NCBI RefSeq assembly: GCF_030269545.1
Contig: NZ_BSTN01000019.1
Span: 49,012-113,011 of the forward strand
Length of the DNA stretch: 64,000 bases
Source of the DNA: Actinomadura sp. NBRC 104425
Lineage (GTDB): Bacteria; Actinomycetota; Actinomycetes; Streptosporangiales; Streptosporangiaceae
Direction: 5' to 3'
Below, one piece after another: positions 43,563 to 51,359 of this stretch. The position numbers and the translations under genes are program-made. The notes under the pieces were generated by a model. It ran no database searches. It saw only the letters and a program-made list of their open reading frames with translations, and had not been told where the DNA came from. Every line of letters starts with the position of its first letter. The first letter of the stretch is position 1.

Positions 43563-45938
43563 CTACTGTTGCGGCGCGTTGTGCGACACCGCGTCCTGCG
43601 TTTCACGAACGAGAGCCAGCCCCGTCCTCGGCAGATCAGCCGACCTGCTTGATCCACCACTGAACTCGTGCTGCATGGCCCATACCACGATGCGATCCCG
43701 CTCCTCATCACTCAGCACGGACTTCCAGAGAACACCGTCGATGAACGGATCGCCGACCTTGCCGTTGTGGGCGATGGCATAACCCCGGGCCAGATCCACG
43801 TAGAGCTGACTGGAATAACTAGAGTGAACAGCTTTGATCTGCTCGACATTCTTATCGAAGTCAGCGTACTTGATCTTGTCTAGGGCCGGGTTGGTGGCCA
43901 TCTCGACACCACTGTCGGCTCCGATGTTCCCTGCGGGCGTCACTCCGATGATGGCCGCCGCGGCATCGCGGAGGAGACTGAGCTGCTTCTTGACCTCTTC
44001 GTACTGCGCCTTGATGCGCTCCTCGTTGGTGACTCGCTCCTTGGCGTACGCAGCAATGAGATTTCCCTCAAGGTAGCCACCTCTCGTGGTGGCATCGCCG
44101 AGACTGCCCTTCCGGATCGCCCATGCGTTAAGAAGCTGCCGGTACCGTTGGGTGTCCAACGCGAGTTGCGCCCAAGCTCTGTCGTCGATGGCGAGGGTGC
44201 GCAGGAAGGATTGCACCTCCTGCCCAAGATGAATATATATCTGCCCAGTGACGGGGTCGGTGAGGAAAAGCCCGGTGCCGCTCGTTGTGCGCTCGGCAGT
44301 CGCAAGCGCAGGAATATGCATGCGGGTCATCTGGAGCAACCCCTGGCGCAGGCCGGGGCCGAGTTCGGCGAAATACTCTTCGCCGCGGTGCGGCATCCAG
44401 TCGGGTGCCGAACTGTCGGCCACGAGAGGGTTGTAGTCGGCGGCCTTCCCTCGATCCAGGAACTTATGGACCTTGTCCCTGCCGACGTCGTTCCACCAGG
44501 CGACGGTTTCCATGATGTTGGCGGCGTTCTCCGCGGCCTGCTCTTCGTGGCCCTTCTCGGGAGTTGTGGCCAGCTTGATCACCGCTCCCGCCGCCGTTCC
44601 CTGGTCCATCCAGTCCGGCGCGACCAGCAGCGAACCGTAGGTGTTGCCCGAGCCGCGGCTGAGCAGGATCAATGGAAGTGCCTTGTCCGCGTCCTTGATT
44701 GTAAAGGAGCCCTCGAGCTTTGTGGCGGCAAGCTCTCGCGCGGCGGTGGTGTCCTGCTGCTGGGCGATCCTGCCAAGGATGTTCAGTGCCGGGTCGTACT
44801 CACGCAGACGTTTGACATTAGGGTCGGTAAAAGGATTTTCTCCGCTGCCGTCGATGCCCCAGTCGTCCCACCATCGGCCGTGGGGCTGATTGATGACGGA
44901 GACTTGTCGGGACCCAGGCAACCCGGTGGCGTCGGTCAGTTCGTATGACGGGTACCGCTGGCGCCAGCGCAGCGCGGCCTTGGCCATGTCCAGCAGGACG
45001 GCGGAACTCCATTTGACCTCCGGAGCGCTGAGCTTCACCAACAGCGCCTGTCCTGGCATGTCGGAGCCGATGGGGCCGAGCGCGTTGGACACCGCCTTCT
45101 CCGAGTCCTCCTTGTTGGACGCGGCGGCCAGGGCGGTGCCCATGTCGGCGACTATCTGCTTGTCGGTTGCGTTGAGTCCAGTGCCGCCATGCCGGCGGTG
45201 GAGGTTGTAAGCCAGCTTGCCGATCGATCCGGGTGGGACTTGGGAGAAGAAGGCCGCGAGGTAGCCCGCGTCCTTGCGGTTCTCTCGTAGAGAGCGTGCG
45301 ATGTCGGCGAGCAGCTCTGTGCTTTCGGCGTTGGATTGCCGCATGTGCGCGGCGTAGAGGTCGGCCTGCATCTGGCCGAGGCGGGCCATCTCCTTGCTAT
45401 CCAACCGCTCCTTGTCGGGGATGCTCGTCATGCCCCATGAGGCGCGACCACGGTTCTCCGCGATCGCGTAACGGAGGCGGGTGCGCATCCGGCCCGCCTG
45501 CTGGCTGCACCAGGCGGCGGTGCGATCGCACTGGGCGGTACCGGCTATCCCAGGTCCCGCTTTCGCCAGCAGAGCGCGGATGCGGCGGCCCTGGTCGGGC
45601 AGGCCGTCGGCCGCTCTCCGTAGTGCCGTCTCCAGTCGCTCCATACGGGAGATCGAGACCGATGCCACCCCGGGAAGGCCCGACGGGGGCGTCACGCGGG
45701 ATATGTGAGGTGGCGTCAGGGTCATCGGCACCTCGTTGGCACGCGCGACCGCACGCAGGATCTCCGCCATCATCCGGCCCAGCGACCGGCCGTGGCCGTC
45801 CAGATCCGTGGTGAACGCGGCGGCCGTCCCGCCTTGCCACGTATCGGGCCCCATCACCCGGTTGATCTCGTTCATGAGCGCGGAGATCCCCTGCAACTCC
45901 GCCTGAACCGCCGCGGCATCGATCTTCGTTCCATCCAC
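43563..45938 (-). CDS. Large WXG100/DUF6571-like protein
   Basis: A protein of about 791 residues from the GTG at 45938 (VDGTKIDAAAVQAELQGISA). The first 100 residues are helical with a WxG turn (MGPDTWQGGTAAAFTTDL), as in WXG100/ESX-type N-terminal modules. The middle and C-terminal parts resemble DUF6571 proteins of actinomycetes: GYLAAFFSQVPPGSIGKLAY, ALGPIGSDMPGQALLVKLSA, AANIMETVAWWNDVGRDKVH and LAYAKER-type helices. No signal peptide, catalytic motif or toxin domain is seen. The longer frame to 46106 would run through a hairpin and is not favoured. It is probably a type VII-linked or cell-surface protein; the function is unknown. Base composition is lower in GC than core genes. Confidence 0.7.
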   Translation of the reverse strand: MDGTKIDAAAVQAELQGISALMNEINRVMGPDTWQGGTAAAFTTDLDGHGRSLGRMMAEILRAVARANEVPMTLTPPHISRVTPPSGLPGVASVSISRMERLETALRRAADGLPDQGRRIRALLAKAGPGIAGTAQCDRTAAWCSQQAGRMRTRLRYAIAENRGRASWGMTSIPDKERLDSKEMARLGQMQADLYAAHMRQSNAESTELLADIARSLRENRKDAGYLAAFFSQVPPGSIGKLAYNLHRRHGGTGLNATDKQIVADMGTALAAASNKEDSEKAVSNALGPIGSDMPGQALLVKLSAPEVKWSSAVLLDMAKAALRWRQRYPSYELTDATGLPGSRQVSVINQPHGRWWDDWGIDGSGENPFTDPNVKRLREYDPALNILGRIAQQQDTTAARELAATKLEGSFTIKDADKALPLILLSRGSGNTYGSLLVAPDWMDQGTAAGAVIKLATTPEKGHEEQAAENAANIMETVAWWNDVGRDKVHKFLDRGKAADYNPLVADSSAPDWMPHRGEEYFAELGPGLRQGLLQMTRMHIPALATAERTTSGTGLFLTDPVTGQIYIHLGQEVQSFLRTLAIDDRAWAQLALDTQRYRQLLNAWAIRKGSLGDATTRGGYLEGNLIAAYAKERVTNEERIKAQYEEVKKQLSLLRDAAAAIIGVTPAGNIGADSGVEMATNPALDKIKYADFDKNVEQIKAVHSSYSSQLYVDLARGYAIAHNGKVGDPFIDGVLWKSVLSDEERDRIVVWAMQHEFSGGSSRSADLPRTGLALVRETQDAVSHNAPQQ

Positions 45939-46022
45939 CCGCAGTACACCCTTCTGCCCCGTCGGCCAGAGATAGCGCAACCGGTCAAGAGCGTCAACGG
46001 CGCGAAGTAAAGCCGGGACTTG

Positions 46023-46045
46023 CTTGCTTCGTCCAACGAAGCAAG
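46023..46045. promoter_or_regulatory. Perfect hairpin in the divergent region of the island
   Basis: CTTGCTTCGT and ACGAAGCAAG form perfect 10-bp arms with loop CCA. It lies 85 bases above the leftward WXG-type gene and 154 bases above the rightward gene, in an AT-richer patch. It is an operator candidate for one or both genes. Confidence 0.55.
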
Positions 46046-46198
46046 AAACCGCGCCATACCGGCAAATCAGACTGCGTCCCACTCGTGTCAGAAGCCGGAG
46101 AGGCACCGATATAAGACGAGCACCGCCTACAACGGTCGGCCGGTTGATCGAGAAGCCTGCCGCTACCCGGAGAGGTGCCGGTATGGTGTTGGGCGACC

Positions 46199-47167
46199 AT
46201 GAGCGAATACCAGTACTACGAGTTTCTGGCCGTTGATCAGCCGCTGGACGAGCGGCAGCAGGCCGAGGTCCGCGCTCTTTCCACCCGAGCCCGGATCACT
46301 GCCACCAGCTTCGCCAATGAGTACCACTGGGGCGACTTCCGCGGTGACCCGAGCACGCTGATGGCGCGCTACTACGACGCGCATCTCTACTACGCCAACT
46401 GGGGTACGCGCCGGGTGATGCTGCGCCTCCCCCGGAAAATACTCAGCCTGGAAGTGGCCGAGCGGTACTGCGTCGATCCTTATGTGACCGCCTCTGTTTC
46501 CCAGGAGAACCTCGTCTTGGATCTGACCAGCGAGGCCGATCCGGACGACTGGTCCGAGGAGTCCGAGAGCAGGTTGGATGCCATCATCGGCGTCCGCGCC
46601 GAACTCGCAGCCGGGGACAGGCGTCCTCTCTATCTCGCCTGGCTGGCGGCGTACGGTACATGGGAACGCAACGAGGACGCCTTCAGCGACGACCACGAAG
46701 ACGTACTCGAGCCGTCGGTGCCCGCCGGGCTGAGAACGCTCACCGGAGCCCAGCGCGCCCTGGCCGACTTCCTTTGCGTCGACGCCGACCTGCTCAAGGT
46801 CGCCGCCCAAGCCAGCCCGCCACTGGCCAGACCGAAGGATGATGCCCGCGACCTGACCGACTGGATCAAGAACCTGCCGGACCGGGACAAGGACGAGCTG
46901 CTTCGGCGGGTCGCCCAAGGCCAGGGCGCCCAGGTCCAGATGGAACTCATGCGCCAGTTCCGTGGTGGGCACGACGGCCCCGGAAACGGCCGGCGCACGG
47001 TGGCCGAACTGCTGGACGCCGCCGCCGAGTTCCGCAACGAGCGCGAGCGCCGGGAAGAGGCCGAACGCGCCGCAGAGAAAGCCCGCCGTGAACGCGCACT
47101 GGCCCGCGGAAAACGACTTGACTCTACGAGTGATTCCAATGGTCGTAGGCGATCAGCAAGCTGGTGA
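46199..47167 (+). CDS. Conserved protein of unknown function, apparently altered at the C-terminus
   Basis: A 322-residue protein starting MSEYQYYEFLAVDQPLDERQ, followed by STRARITATSFANEYHWGDF and YYDAHLYYANWGTRRVMLRL. I recognise this as the opening of a widespread bacterial family of unknown role, often found beside SWIM zinc-finger proteins. The region AAEFRNERERREEAERAAEK is a charged coiled coil. From about base 47115 the sequence (KRLDSTSDSNGRRRSASW) no longer looks like the family, which normally continues for perhaps 100 residues. The end coincides with the direct-repeat copy at 47183, so I infer that the 3' part was lost by rearrangement. The SWIM partner is not here. Confidence 0.75.
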   Translation: MSEYQYYEFLAVDQPLDERQQAEVRALSTRARITATSFANEYHWGDFRGDPSTLMARYYDAHLYYANWGTRRVMLRLPRKILSLEVAERYCVDPYVTASVSQENLVLDLTSEADPDDWSEESESRLDAIIGVRAELAAGDRRPLYLAWLAAYGTWERNEDAFSDDHEDVLEPSVPAGLRTLTGAQRALADFLCVDADLLKVAAQASPPLARPKDDARDLTDWIKNLPDRDKDELLRRVAQGQGAQVQMELMRQFRGGHDGPGNGRRTVAELLDAAAEFRNERERREEAERAAEKARRERALARGKRLDSTSDSNGRRRSASW

Positions 47168-47182
47168 TGGGCTGGCCGGTGC

Positions 47183-47332
47183 GCCGTCGCCCCAAGGTGC
47201 AATAGTCGACACAAGGGAATGCAATCCCCCCGCCCCGCCCGAGGGCCCGACTCTGTCATGAGCCCTCGTGGCCCTCTCCTATGCCGACTCGACACCACAG
47301 GCGCCCCTCCCGCCGCCACTGCCCCACCACAC
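47183..47332 (+). pseudogene. Decayed partial copy of the CGNR-type gene (direct repeat, right copy)
   Basis: Bases 47183-47287 repeat 41019-41120 (promoter, AGTCGACACAAGGGAATGCA, start codon region), and 47288-47332 repeat 41532-41577 (CTCGACACCACAGGCG and CCACTGCCCC), so about 410 bases of the gene are missing between. The frame is not maintained. The copy sits at the right border of the island. Confidence 0.78.
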
Positions 47333-47390
47333 CACCACCAAACACCACTCCCGTCCCAGCCCCTCCCCTCTAACCGCCCCCTCGCTGGCA

Positions 47391-47603
47391 TCAAACGCGA
47401 GCGAGATCATGCGCACCCGCCTTCACCCGCACGAGGAAGGCCCGCCACTCCCCCAATCCGAACGCAAGCACTTGCCCAGTGGGCCGCTTGGAGTCCCGCA
47501 CCACGACCCCGTCAGCGACCCGAGCCAGCTCAACGCAGGTCGCAGCCTGTGCCGAACGGGAACTCTTGCGCCACTTCAGTCCCACACGATGAACTTCGCC
47601 CAT
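47391..47603 (-). CDS. DUF397 domain protein
   Basis: A 70-residue protein of the actinomycete DUF397 family: LKWRKSSRSAQAATCVELAR, VADGVVVRDSKRPTGQVLAF and GEWRAFLVRVKAG are the conserved blocks. Such proteins usually follow an XRE-type regulator gene (as in Scr1/Scr2-like pairs) and act as its antitoxin-like or modulating partner. No XRE gene is visible beside this one, so it is an orphan. The ATG at 47603 is the likely start. Confidence 0.85.
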   Translation of the reverse strand: MGEVHRVGLKWRKSSRSAQAATCVELARVADGVVVRDSKRPTGQVLAFGLGEWRAFLVRVKAGAHDLARV

Positions 47604-47867
47604 TTCTACAGTTCTGTTACCGAGTTGCCGAGCCGCGATTCGTGCAGGGAGGCCGAGCTGGCCGCGCGAGGGCTGGAACGGCTTCACCGGTGCGAGGGCT
47701 GGAACATGGCCGTGCTGTCCGTGCGGGCCGAGATCACCGTATGGGCCAGGCCACAGGTCATCACGGTCACGATGCCGCTCACCGGGACGGCGCGGTTCGC
47801 GCTCACCGACGTCACCGAACTGGCCGAACCTATCGGCCAGTGCAACGAAGATCTGAACGCGCGCTGA
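47589..47867 (+). CDS. Possible small protein overlapping the DUF397 start
   Basis: An open frame of 92 codons from an ATG at 47589 (MNFAHFYSSVTELPSRDSCR to LTDVTELAEPIGQCNEDLNA). A segment such as WNMAVLSVRAEITVWARPQV looks like a natural beta-rich protein, but I recognise no family, there is no ribosome-binding site, and the first codons overlap the DUF397 gene on the other strand. The true start may be further in, or the frame may be spurious. Confidence 0.3.
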   Translation: MNFAHFYSSVTELPSRDSCREAELAARGLERLHRCEGWNMAVLSVRAEITVWARPQVITVTMPLTGTARFALTDVTELAEPIGQCNEDLNAR

Positions 47868-48002
47868 CCGAGCACCCCCAGCGGACGCCGAGCAGCCCCG
47901 GTGGCATGGCCGTGGGCGGCGGATCACTGGAGCGGCCGCGCCACTTGCGAACGTCCGCCCCCACTCGGCTCCGACTAGGGCGGTGTCGCTATCGCTGCGG
48001 CT

Positions 48003-48209
48003 GTGCGCGAGCGGGTCGGCGGGTGGCGGGCGTGGCGTTATGACAGGGGTGCTTATCTGGCGGCGGCTTCCGGAGGGTCATTGAGCGGGCGGGCTGTTGC
48101 CACGCCTTGGGATCCTGGTTTGGGGGCGGCGATGGCCGAACTCGGGGTGCGGGTCGAGGAGGAGCTCGTTCTCAGCGATCTGCTCGACGACCTGCGCGGC
48201 CGGGGGTGA
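48003..48209 (+). CDS. Possible small hypothetical protein
   Basis: An open frame of 68 codons from a GTG (VRERVGGWRAWRYDRGAYLA, ending LSDLLDDLRGRG). Composition looks protein-like, with an amphipathic acidic C-terminal helix. It overlaps the end of the convergent SodX-type gene by 38 bases. No family is recognised and no clear ribosome-binding site is seen. The rest of 47868-48171 shows nothing else. Confidence 0.3.
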   Translation: MRERVGGWRAWRYDRGAYLAAASGGSLSGRAVATPWDPGLGAAMAELGVRVEEELVLSDLLDDLRGRG

Positions 48210-48525
48210 AGACCGCGAGGCGGGACAACGGCCAGTAGCGGGCGACGACGCGGCCGACGAGCAGGGCGTCGGGGACGGCGTCGAAGTCCCAGCTGTCCTG
48301 GCGGCCCGGGGCGCCCTGGTTGTCGCTCTCCAGCCACCAGCCGCCGTCGGTGCGCCGCGTCGCCCGTTTGACGATCAGCTGCTCGGCACGTCCCGGATGG
48401 CACGCCACCACGACGTCCCCCTCGGCGACCCGCGTCCCCCGGCGTACCAGCAGCCAGTCACCGGGACGCAGCGCAGGCGTCATCGACTCCCCCGTCACCG
48501 CGACGGCCAACAACCGGCCGGCCAT
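48172..48525 (-). CDS. sodX: Nickel-type superoxide dismutase maturation protease (S26 family)
   Basis: A 117-residue S24/S26-type peptidase. The catalytic Ser lies in VTGESMTPALRPGDWLLVRR and the Lys in LIVKRATRR, as in signal peptidase-like SodX, which removes the N-terminal leader of nickel SOD to expose the His1 ligand. No membrane helix is present, as usual for SodX. The ATG at 48525 has GGAGG eight bases ahead; the in-frame GTG at 48549 is less likely. It is divergent to sodN, with an inverted repeat between, so the two may be regulated together. Confidence 0.85.
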   Translation of the reverse strand: MAGRLLAVAVTGESMTPALRPGDWLLVRRGTRVAEGDVVVACHPGRAEQLIVKRATRRTDGGWWLESDNQGAPGRQDSWDFDAVPDALLVGRVVARYWPLSRLAVFTPGRAGRRADR

Positions 48526-48549
48526 TCCCGAGTCCTCCGCATAGGTCAC

Positions 48550-48567
48550 CGTTGTGTGGAGACAACG
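48550..48567. promoter_or_regulatory. Inverted repeat between sodX and sodN
   Basis: CGTTGT and ACAACG form perfect 6-bp arms around the 6-base spacer GTGGAG, 25 bases above the sodX start and 127 bases above sodN. It could be an operator for this divergent pair. It does not match the published Nur box of Streptomyces. Confidence 0.4.
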
Positions 48568-48694
48568 TCTCTCCGGGCACTCCCCCGAGGGGTCCTAGGC
48601 CCAAATACCGAGCGCCCCGCCCCGACGGCGGCGCCGCCACAAGAGTAATGTCGGTGACCTGAGCATGATCCGATACGAGGGAAGGGAAACGCAG

Positions 48695-49096
48695 GTGCTC
48701 GCTAAACTTCTGCGCCCCAAGACCACGGTCTCCGCGCACTGCGACCTGCCGTGCGGCGTCTACGACCCGGCGCAGGCGCGCATCGAGGCCGAGTCCGTCA
48801 AGGCGATCTGCGAGAAGTACGCGGCCAACGAGGACCCGGTCTTCCGGGCCCGCGCCATCCTCATCAAGGAGCAGCGCTCGCAGCTGGTCAAGGAGCACCT
48901 GTGGGTGCTGTGGACCGACTACTTCAAGCCGCCGCACTTCGAGAAGTACCCGCAGCTCCACCAGCTGTTCAACGAGGCGACCAAGCTCGCCGGGGCCGGC
49001 GGCACCAAGGGCAGCATGGACGTCAAGGCCGCCGAGGACCTGCTCGCCCGCATCGCGGAGATCGACAAGATCTTCTGGGAGACCAAGCAGGGCTGA
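48695..49096 (+). CDS. sodN: Nickel superoxide dismutase
   Basis: A 133-residue precursor of the homohexameric nickel SOD. The nickel-hook sequence HCDLPCGVYDPAQARIEAES starts at His15, so a 14-residue leader (VLAKLLRPKTTVSA) must be cut off by SodX to free the N-terminal His amine; Cys16 and Cys20 bind nickel. The four-helix body follows (YFKPPHFEKYPQLHQLFNEA, IDKIFWETKQG). The GTG at 48695 is preceded by GGAAGGG; an in-frame ATG at 48665 gives a leader longer than usual. A 13-bp-stem terminator follows the gene. Confidence 0.95.
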   Translation: MLAKLLRPKTTVSAHCDLPCGVYDPAQARIEAESVKAICEKYAANEDPVFRARAILIKEQRSQLVKEHLWVLWTDYFKPPHFEKYPQLHQLFNEATKLAGAGGTKGSMDVKAAEDLLARIAEIDKIFWETKQG

Positions 49097-49117
49097 GCAC
49101 GCCGGCGCAGCACGTCA

Positions 49118-49148
49118 CGAGGCCCCGCCCACCCCGGGCGGGGCCTCG
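49118..49148 (+). terminator. Terminator hairpin after sodN
   Basis: CGAGGCCCCGCCC and GGGCGGGGCCTCG form a perfect 13-bp stem with loop ACCCC, 21 bases after the sodN stop. Confidence 0.8.
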
Positions 49149-49312
49149 TCCATTCCCGCAGGCGCGGGGAGCACGCATCACAGAAGATGTCGTCGATCTC
49201 GGAACATCCCCGCGGCATGCGGGGCCGAACGTGAAACTTTCATCACTCTCGGTGGTCGGCCGTTCCTGTGACGTGGGTTCTGTAGTGGTCAGAGCCTTGT
49301 AACCTCTCCCAT

Positions 49313-49822
49313 GTGATCCGCCCCGCTGCTCCCGAGGATGTTCCCGCGATCCTGACCCTGGTGCGCGGGCTGGCCGACTACGAGCACGCGCTGCACGAGG
49401 TCAAGGCGACCGAAGACGATCTGCGCGAGCATCTGTTCGGGCCGGAGCCGCGGGTGTTCGCGCATGTGGCCGAGCACGAGGGCGAGGTCGTCGGGTTCGC
49501 GCTGTGGTTCCTGTCGTTCTCCACCTGGCTCGGCCGCCACGGCATCTACCTGGAGGACCTGTACGTCTGCCCGTCCGCGCGCGGCAGGGGCTACGGCAGG
49601 GCGCTGCTGGCGGAGCTGGCGCGGATCGCCGTGGAACGCGGGTACGGCCGGGTCGAGTGGTCGGTGCTGAACTGGAACACCCCGGCGATCGGTTTCTACG
49701 AGGCGCTGGGCGCCCAGCCGCAGGACGAGTGGACGGTGTTCCGGCTCACCGGCAGGGCGCTGGAGGAGCTCGGCGGCGGCCGGAGCGAAGGGGGACCGGG
49801 GCCCGGACACCCGGACAGGTGA
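49313..49822 (+). CDS. GNAT family N-acetyltransferase
   Basis: A 169-residue GNAT protein, close to the diamine acetyltransferase (SSAT-like) subgroup. It has IRPAAPEDVPAILTLVRGLA at the start, LEDLYVCPSARGRGYGRALL with the acetyl-CoA binding R/Q-x-x-G-x-G/A loop (RGRGYG), and SVLNWNTPAIGFYEALGAQP with the conserved Asn and Tyr. The C-terminal 20 residues are Gly/Pro-rich and probably disordered. The start is the GTG at 49313. The acceptor substrate (polyamine or amino compound) is not known. It stands alone before the sigma factor operon. Confidence 0.88.
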   Translation: MIRPAAPEDVPAILTLVRGLADYEHALHEVKATEDDLREHLFGPEPRVFAHVAEHEGEVVGFALWFLSFSTWLGRHGIYLEDLYVCPSARGRGYGRALLAELARIAVERGYGRVEWSVLNWNTPAIGFYEALGAQPQDEWTVFRLTGRALEELGGGRSEGGPGPGHPDR

Positions 49823-49927
49823 TCCATTTCTACCGGATGCGGCAAAGCCACGCGCGCCGGAGTCTCGAAGCAGGCCGGTTAGGCGGTAGTTTCGAAGGCA
49901 GCGGGACCTACCGCGCAAGGGAGTGAC

Positions 49928-50356
49928 GTGACTGAGGAAACCGCTGCGATGCCGGCCAGTACGAAGGTGTCGCCGCGCGACGCGGTGACCGTGAAGCTGC
50001 CTGCCGCGAGCGCCTACCTGTCGGTCCTGCGGACCGCCACGGCGGGTCTTGCGGCCCGGCTCGACTTCACGCTGGACGAGATCGAGGACCTTCGCATCGC
50101 CGTCGACGAGGCGTGCGCGATGCTGCTCGCACAGGCGGTGCCCGGAACCGACCTGACCTGCGAGTTCGAACTGACCGGTGACGCGATGCGCATCAACGTG
50201 TCGGTGCTGACCGTGGACGGCCGCGAGCCGAGCCGCGACACCTTCGCCTGGACGGTGCTGTCGTCGCTGGCCGGAGAGGTCGACTCCGAGGCGGGCGCCG
50301 ACGACCGGGTCACGGTGATGCTGCAGAAGCGTCGCGGCGCGACGGGGGCCCCGTGA
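49928..50356 (+). CDS. RsbW-like anti-sigma factor (GHKL ATPase)
   Basis: A 142-residue serine-kinase-type anti-sigma regulator. It starts VTVKLPAASAYLSVLRTATA, and the ATPase N-box region is LDEIEDLRIAVDEACAMLLA, with a Cys/Met where many family members have Asn/Thr. The C-terminus (AWTVLSSLAGEVD, DDRVTVMLQKRR) closes the fold. Its stop overlaps the sigma factor start in GTGA, so both are coupled, and it is expected to bind and hold that sigma factor. No anti-anti-sigma factor (RsbV) is in the window. The N-box change (expected Glu-x-x-x-Asn) suggests a shift in ATP binding. Confidence 0.88.
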   Translation: MTEETAAMPASTKVSPRDAVTVKLPAASAYLSVLRTATAGLAARLDFTLDEIEDLRIAVDEACAMLLAQAVPGTDLTCEFELTGDAMRINVSVLTVDGREPSRDTFAWTVLSSLAGEVDSEAGADDRVTVMLQKRRGATGAP

Positions 50357-51180
50357 CGGAGAAGACGACCCTTCCGGAGGGCGGCGGCGCGGCGGGCGCG
50401 AGCGAGCGTCCCGACACCGCGGTGCCCGACCGCGCCCGGGCCCGGGCGCTGTTCGAGCGGCTGGCCGAGCTGCCCGAGGGCGACCCGGAGCGCCAGCGCA
50501 TCCGCGACCAGCTGGTGGAGCTGCACCTGCCGCTGGTGGAGTACCTGGCCCGCCGGTTCCGCAACCGCGGCGAGTGGCTGGACGACCTGATCCAGGTCGC
50601 CACGATCGGGCTGATCAAGTCGATCGACCGGTTCGACCTGGACCGCGGCGTGGAGTTCTCCACCTACGCCACGCCCACCATCGTCGGCGAGATCAAGCGG
50701 CACTTCCGCGACAAGGGCTGGGCGGTGCGGGTCCCGCGCCGGCTGCAGGAGCTGAAGCTGTCGCTGACCAAGGCGATCAGCGATCTGGCCCAGCGCGAGG
50801 GGCGCGCCCCGACCGTCAGCGAGCTGGCGGCGCACCTGGGGATGACCGAGGAAGAGGTGCTGGAGGGCCTGGAGTCGGCCAACGCCTACTCCACGGTCTC
50901 GCTGGACGCCCCCGACTCCGGCGACGAGGACGCGCCCGCGGTGGCCGACTCGCTCGGCATGGTGGACGAGTCGCTGGAGGGCGTGGAGTACCGCGAGTCC
51001 CTCAAGCCGCTGCTGGAGAAGCTGCCCGCCCGCGAGAAGAAGATCCTCCTGCTGCGGTTCTTCGGCAATATGACCCAGTCGCAGATCGCCGCCGAACTGG
51101 GCATCTCCCAGATGCACGTCTCCCGTCTGCTCGCCCGCACCCTCGCCCAGCTCCGGGAGGGCCTCACCGCCGACGAGTGA
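50353..51180 (+). CDS. SigB/SigF-type alternative sigma factor
   Basis: A 275-residue sigma-70 family factor of the stress/sporulation group (SigB/SigF). Region 2 is LPLVEYLARRFRNRGEWLDD with LIQVATIGLIKSIDRFDLDR and FSTYATPTIVGEIKRHFRDK; region 3 includes VPRRLQELKLSLTKAISDLA and TVSELAAHLGMTEEEVLEGL; region 4 ends LPAREKKILLLRFFGNMTQS and AAELGISQMHVSRLLARTL. The acidic/ordered N-terminus of about 40 residues is longer than in Bacillus SigB. It is coupled to the RsbW-like gene by GTGA. It probably directs a stress or differentiation regulon. Confidence 0.94.
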   Translation: MTEKTTLPEGGGAAGASERPDTAVPDRARARALFERLAELPEGDPERQRIRDQLVELHLPLVEYLARRFRNRGEWLDDLIQVATIGLIKSIDRFDLDRGVEFSTYATPTIVGEIKRHFRDKGWAVRVPRRLQELKLSLTKAISDLAQREGRAPTVSELAAHLGMTEEEVLEGLESANAYSTVSLDAPDSGDEDAPAVADSLGMVDESLEGVEYRESLKPLLEKLPAREKKILLLRFFGNMTQSQIAAELGISQMHVSRLLARTLAQLREGLTADE

Positions 51181-51359
51181 CCGCAAGGCCGCCGCGGAGT
51201 CCGCAGGCGGGTCCCGCTCGCACGGCGTTCCCTGTAGGCAAGATGCGTGCCGCCGTCGGCGCGGCGCGGGGAGAGACGCGCACGGCGAGCGTCACGGTGC
51301 GTACACACGCGTGTGGGGGGCGGAGCCGGATGCACCGGCCGCCGCCCCTACGCGTATTT

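Noticed and set aside
45939..46106. N-terminal extension of the WXG-type protein
   Set aside because: It crosses the perfect hairpin at 46023 and a typical intergenic AT-rich segment; the GTG at 45938 fits the start of the conserved helical module.
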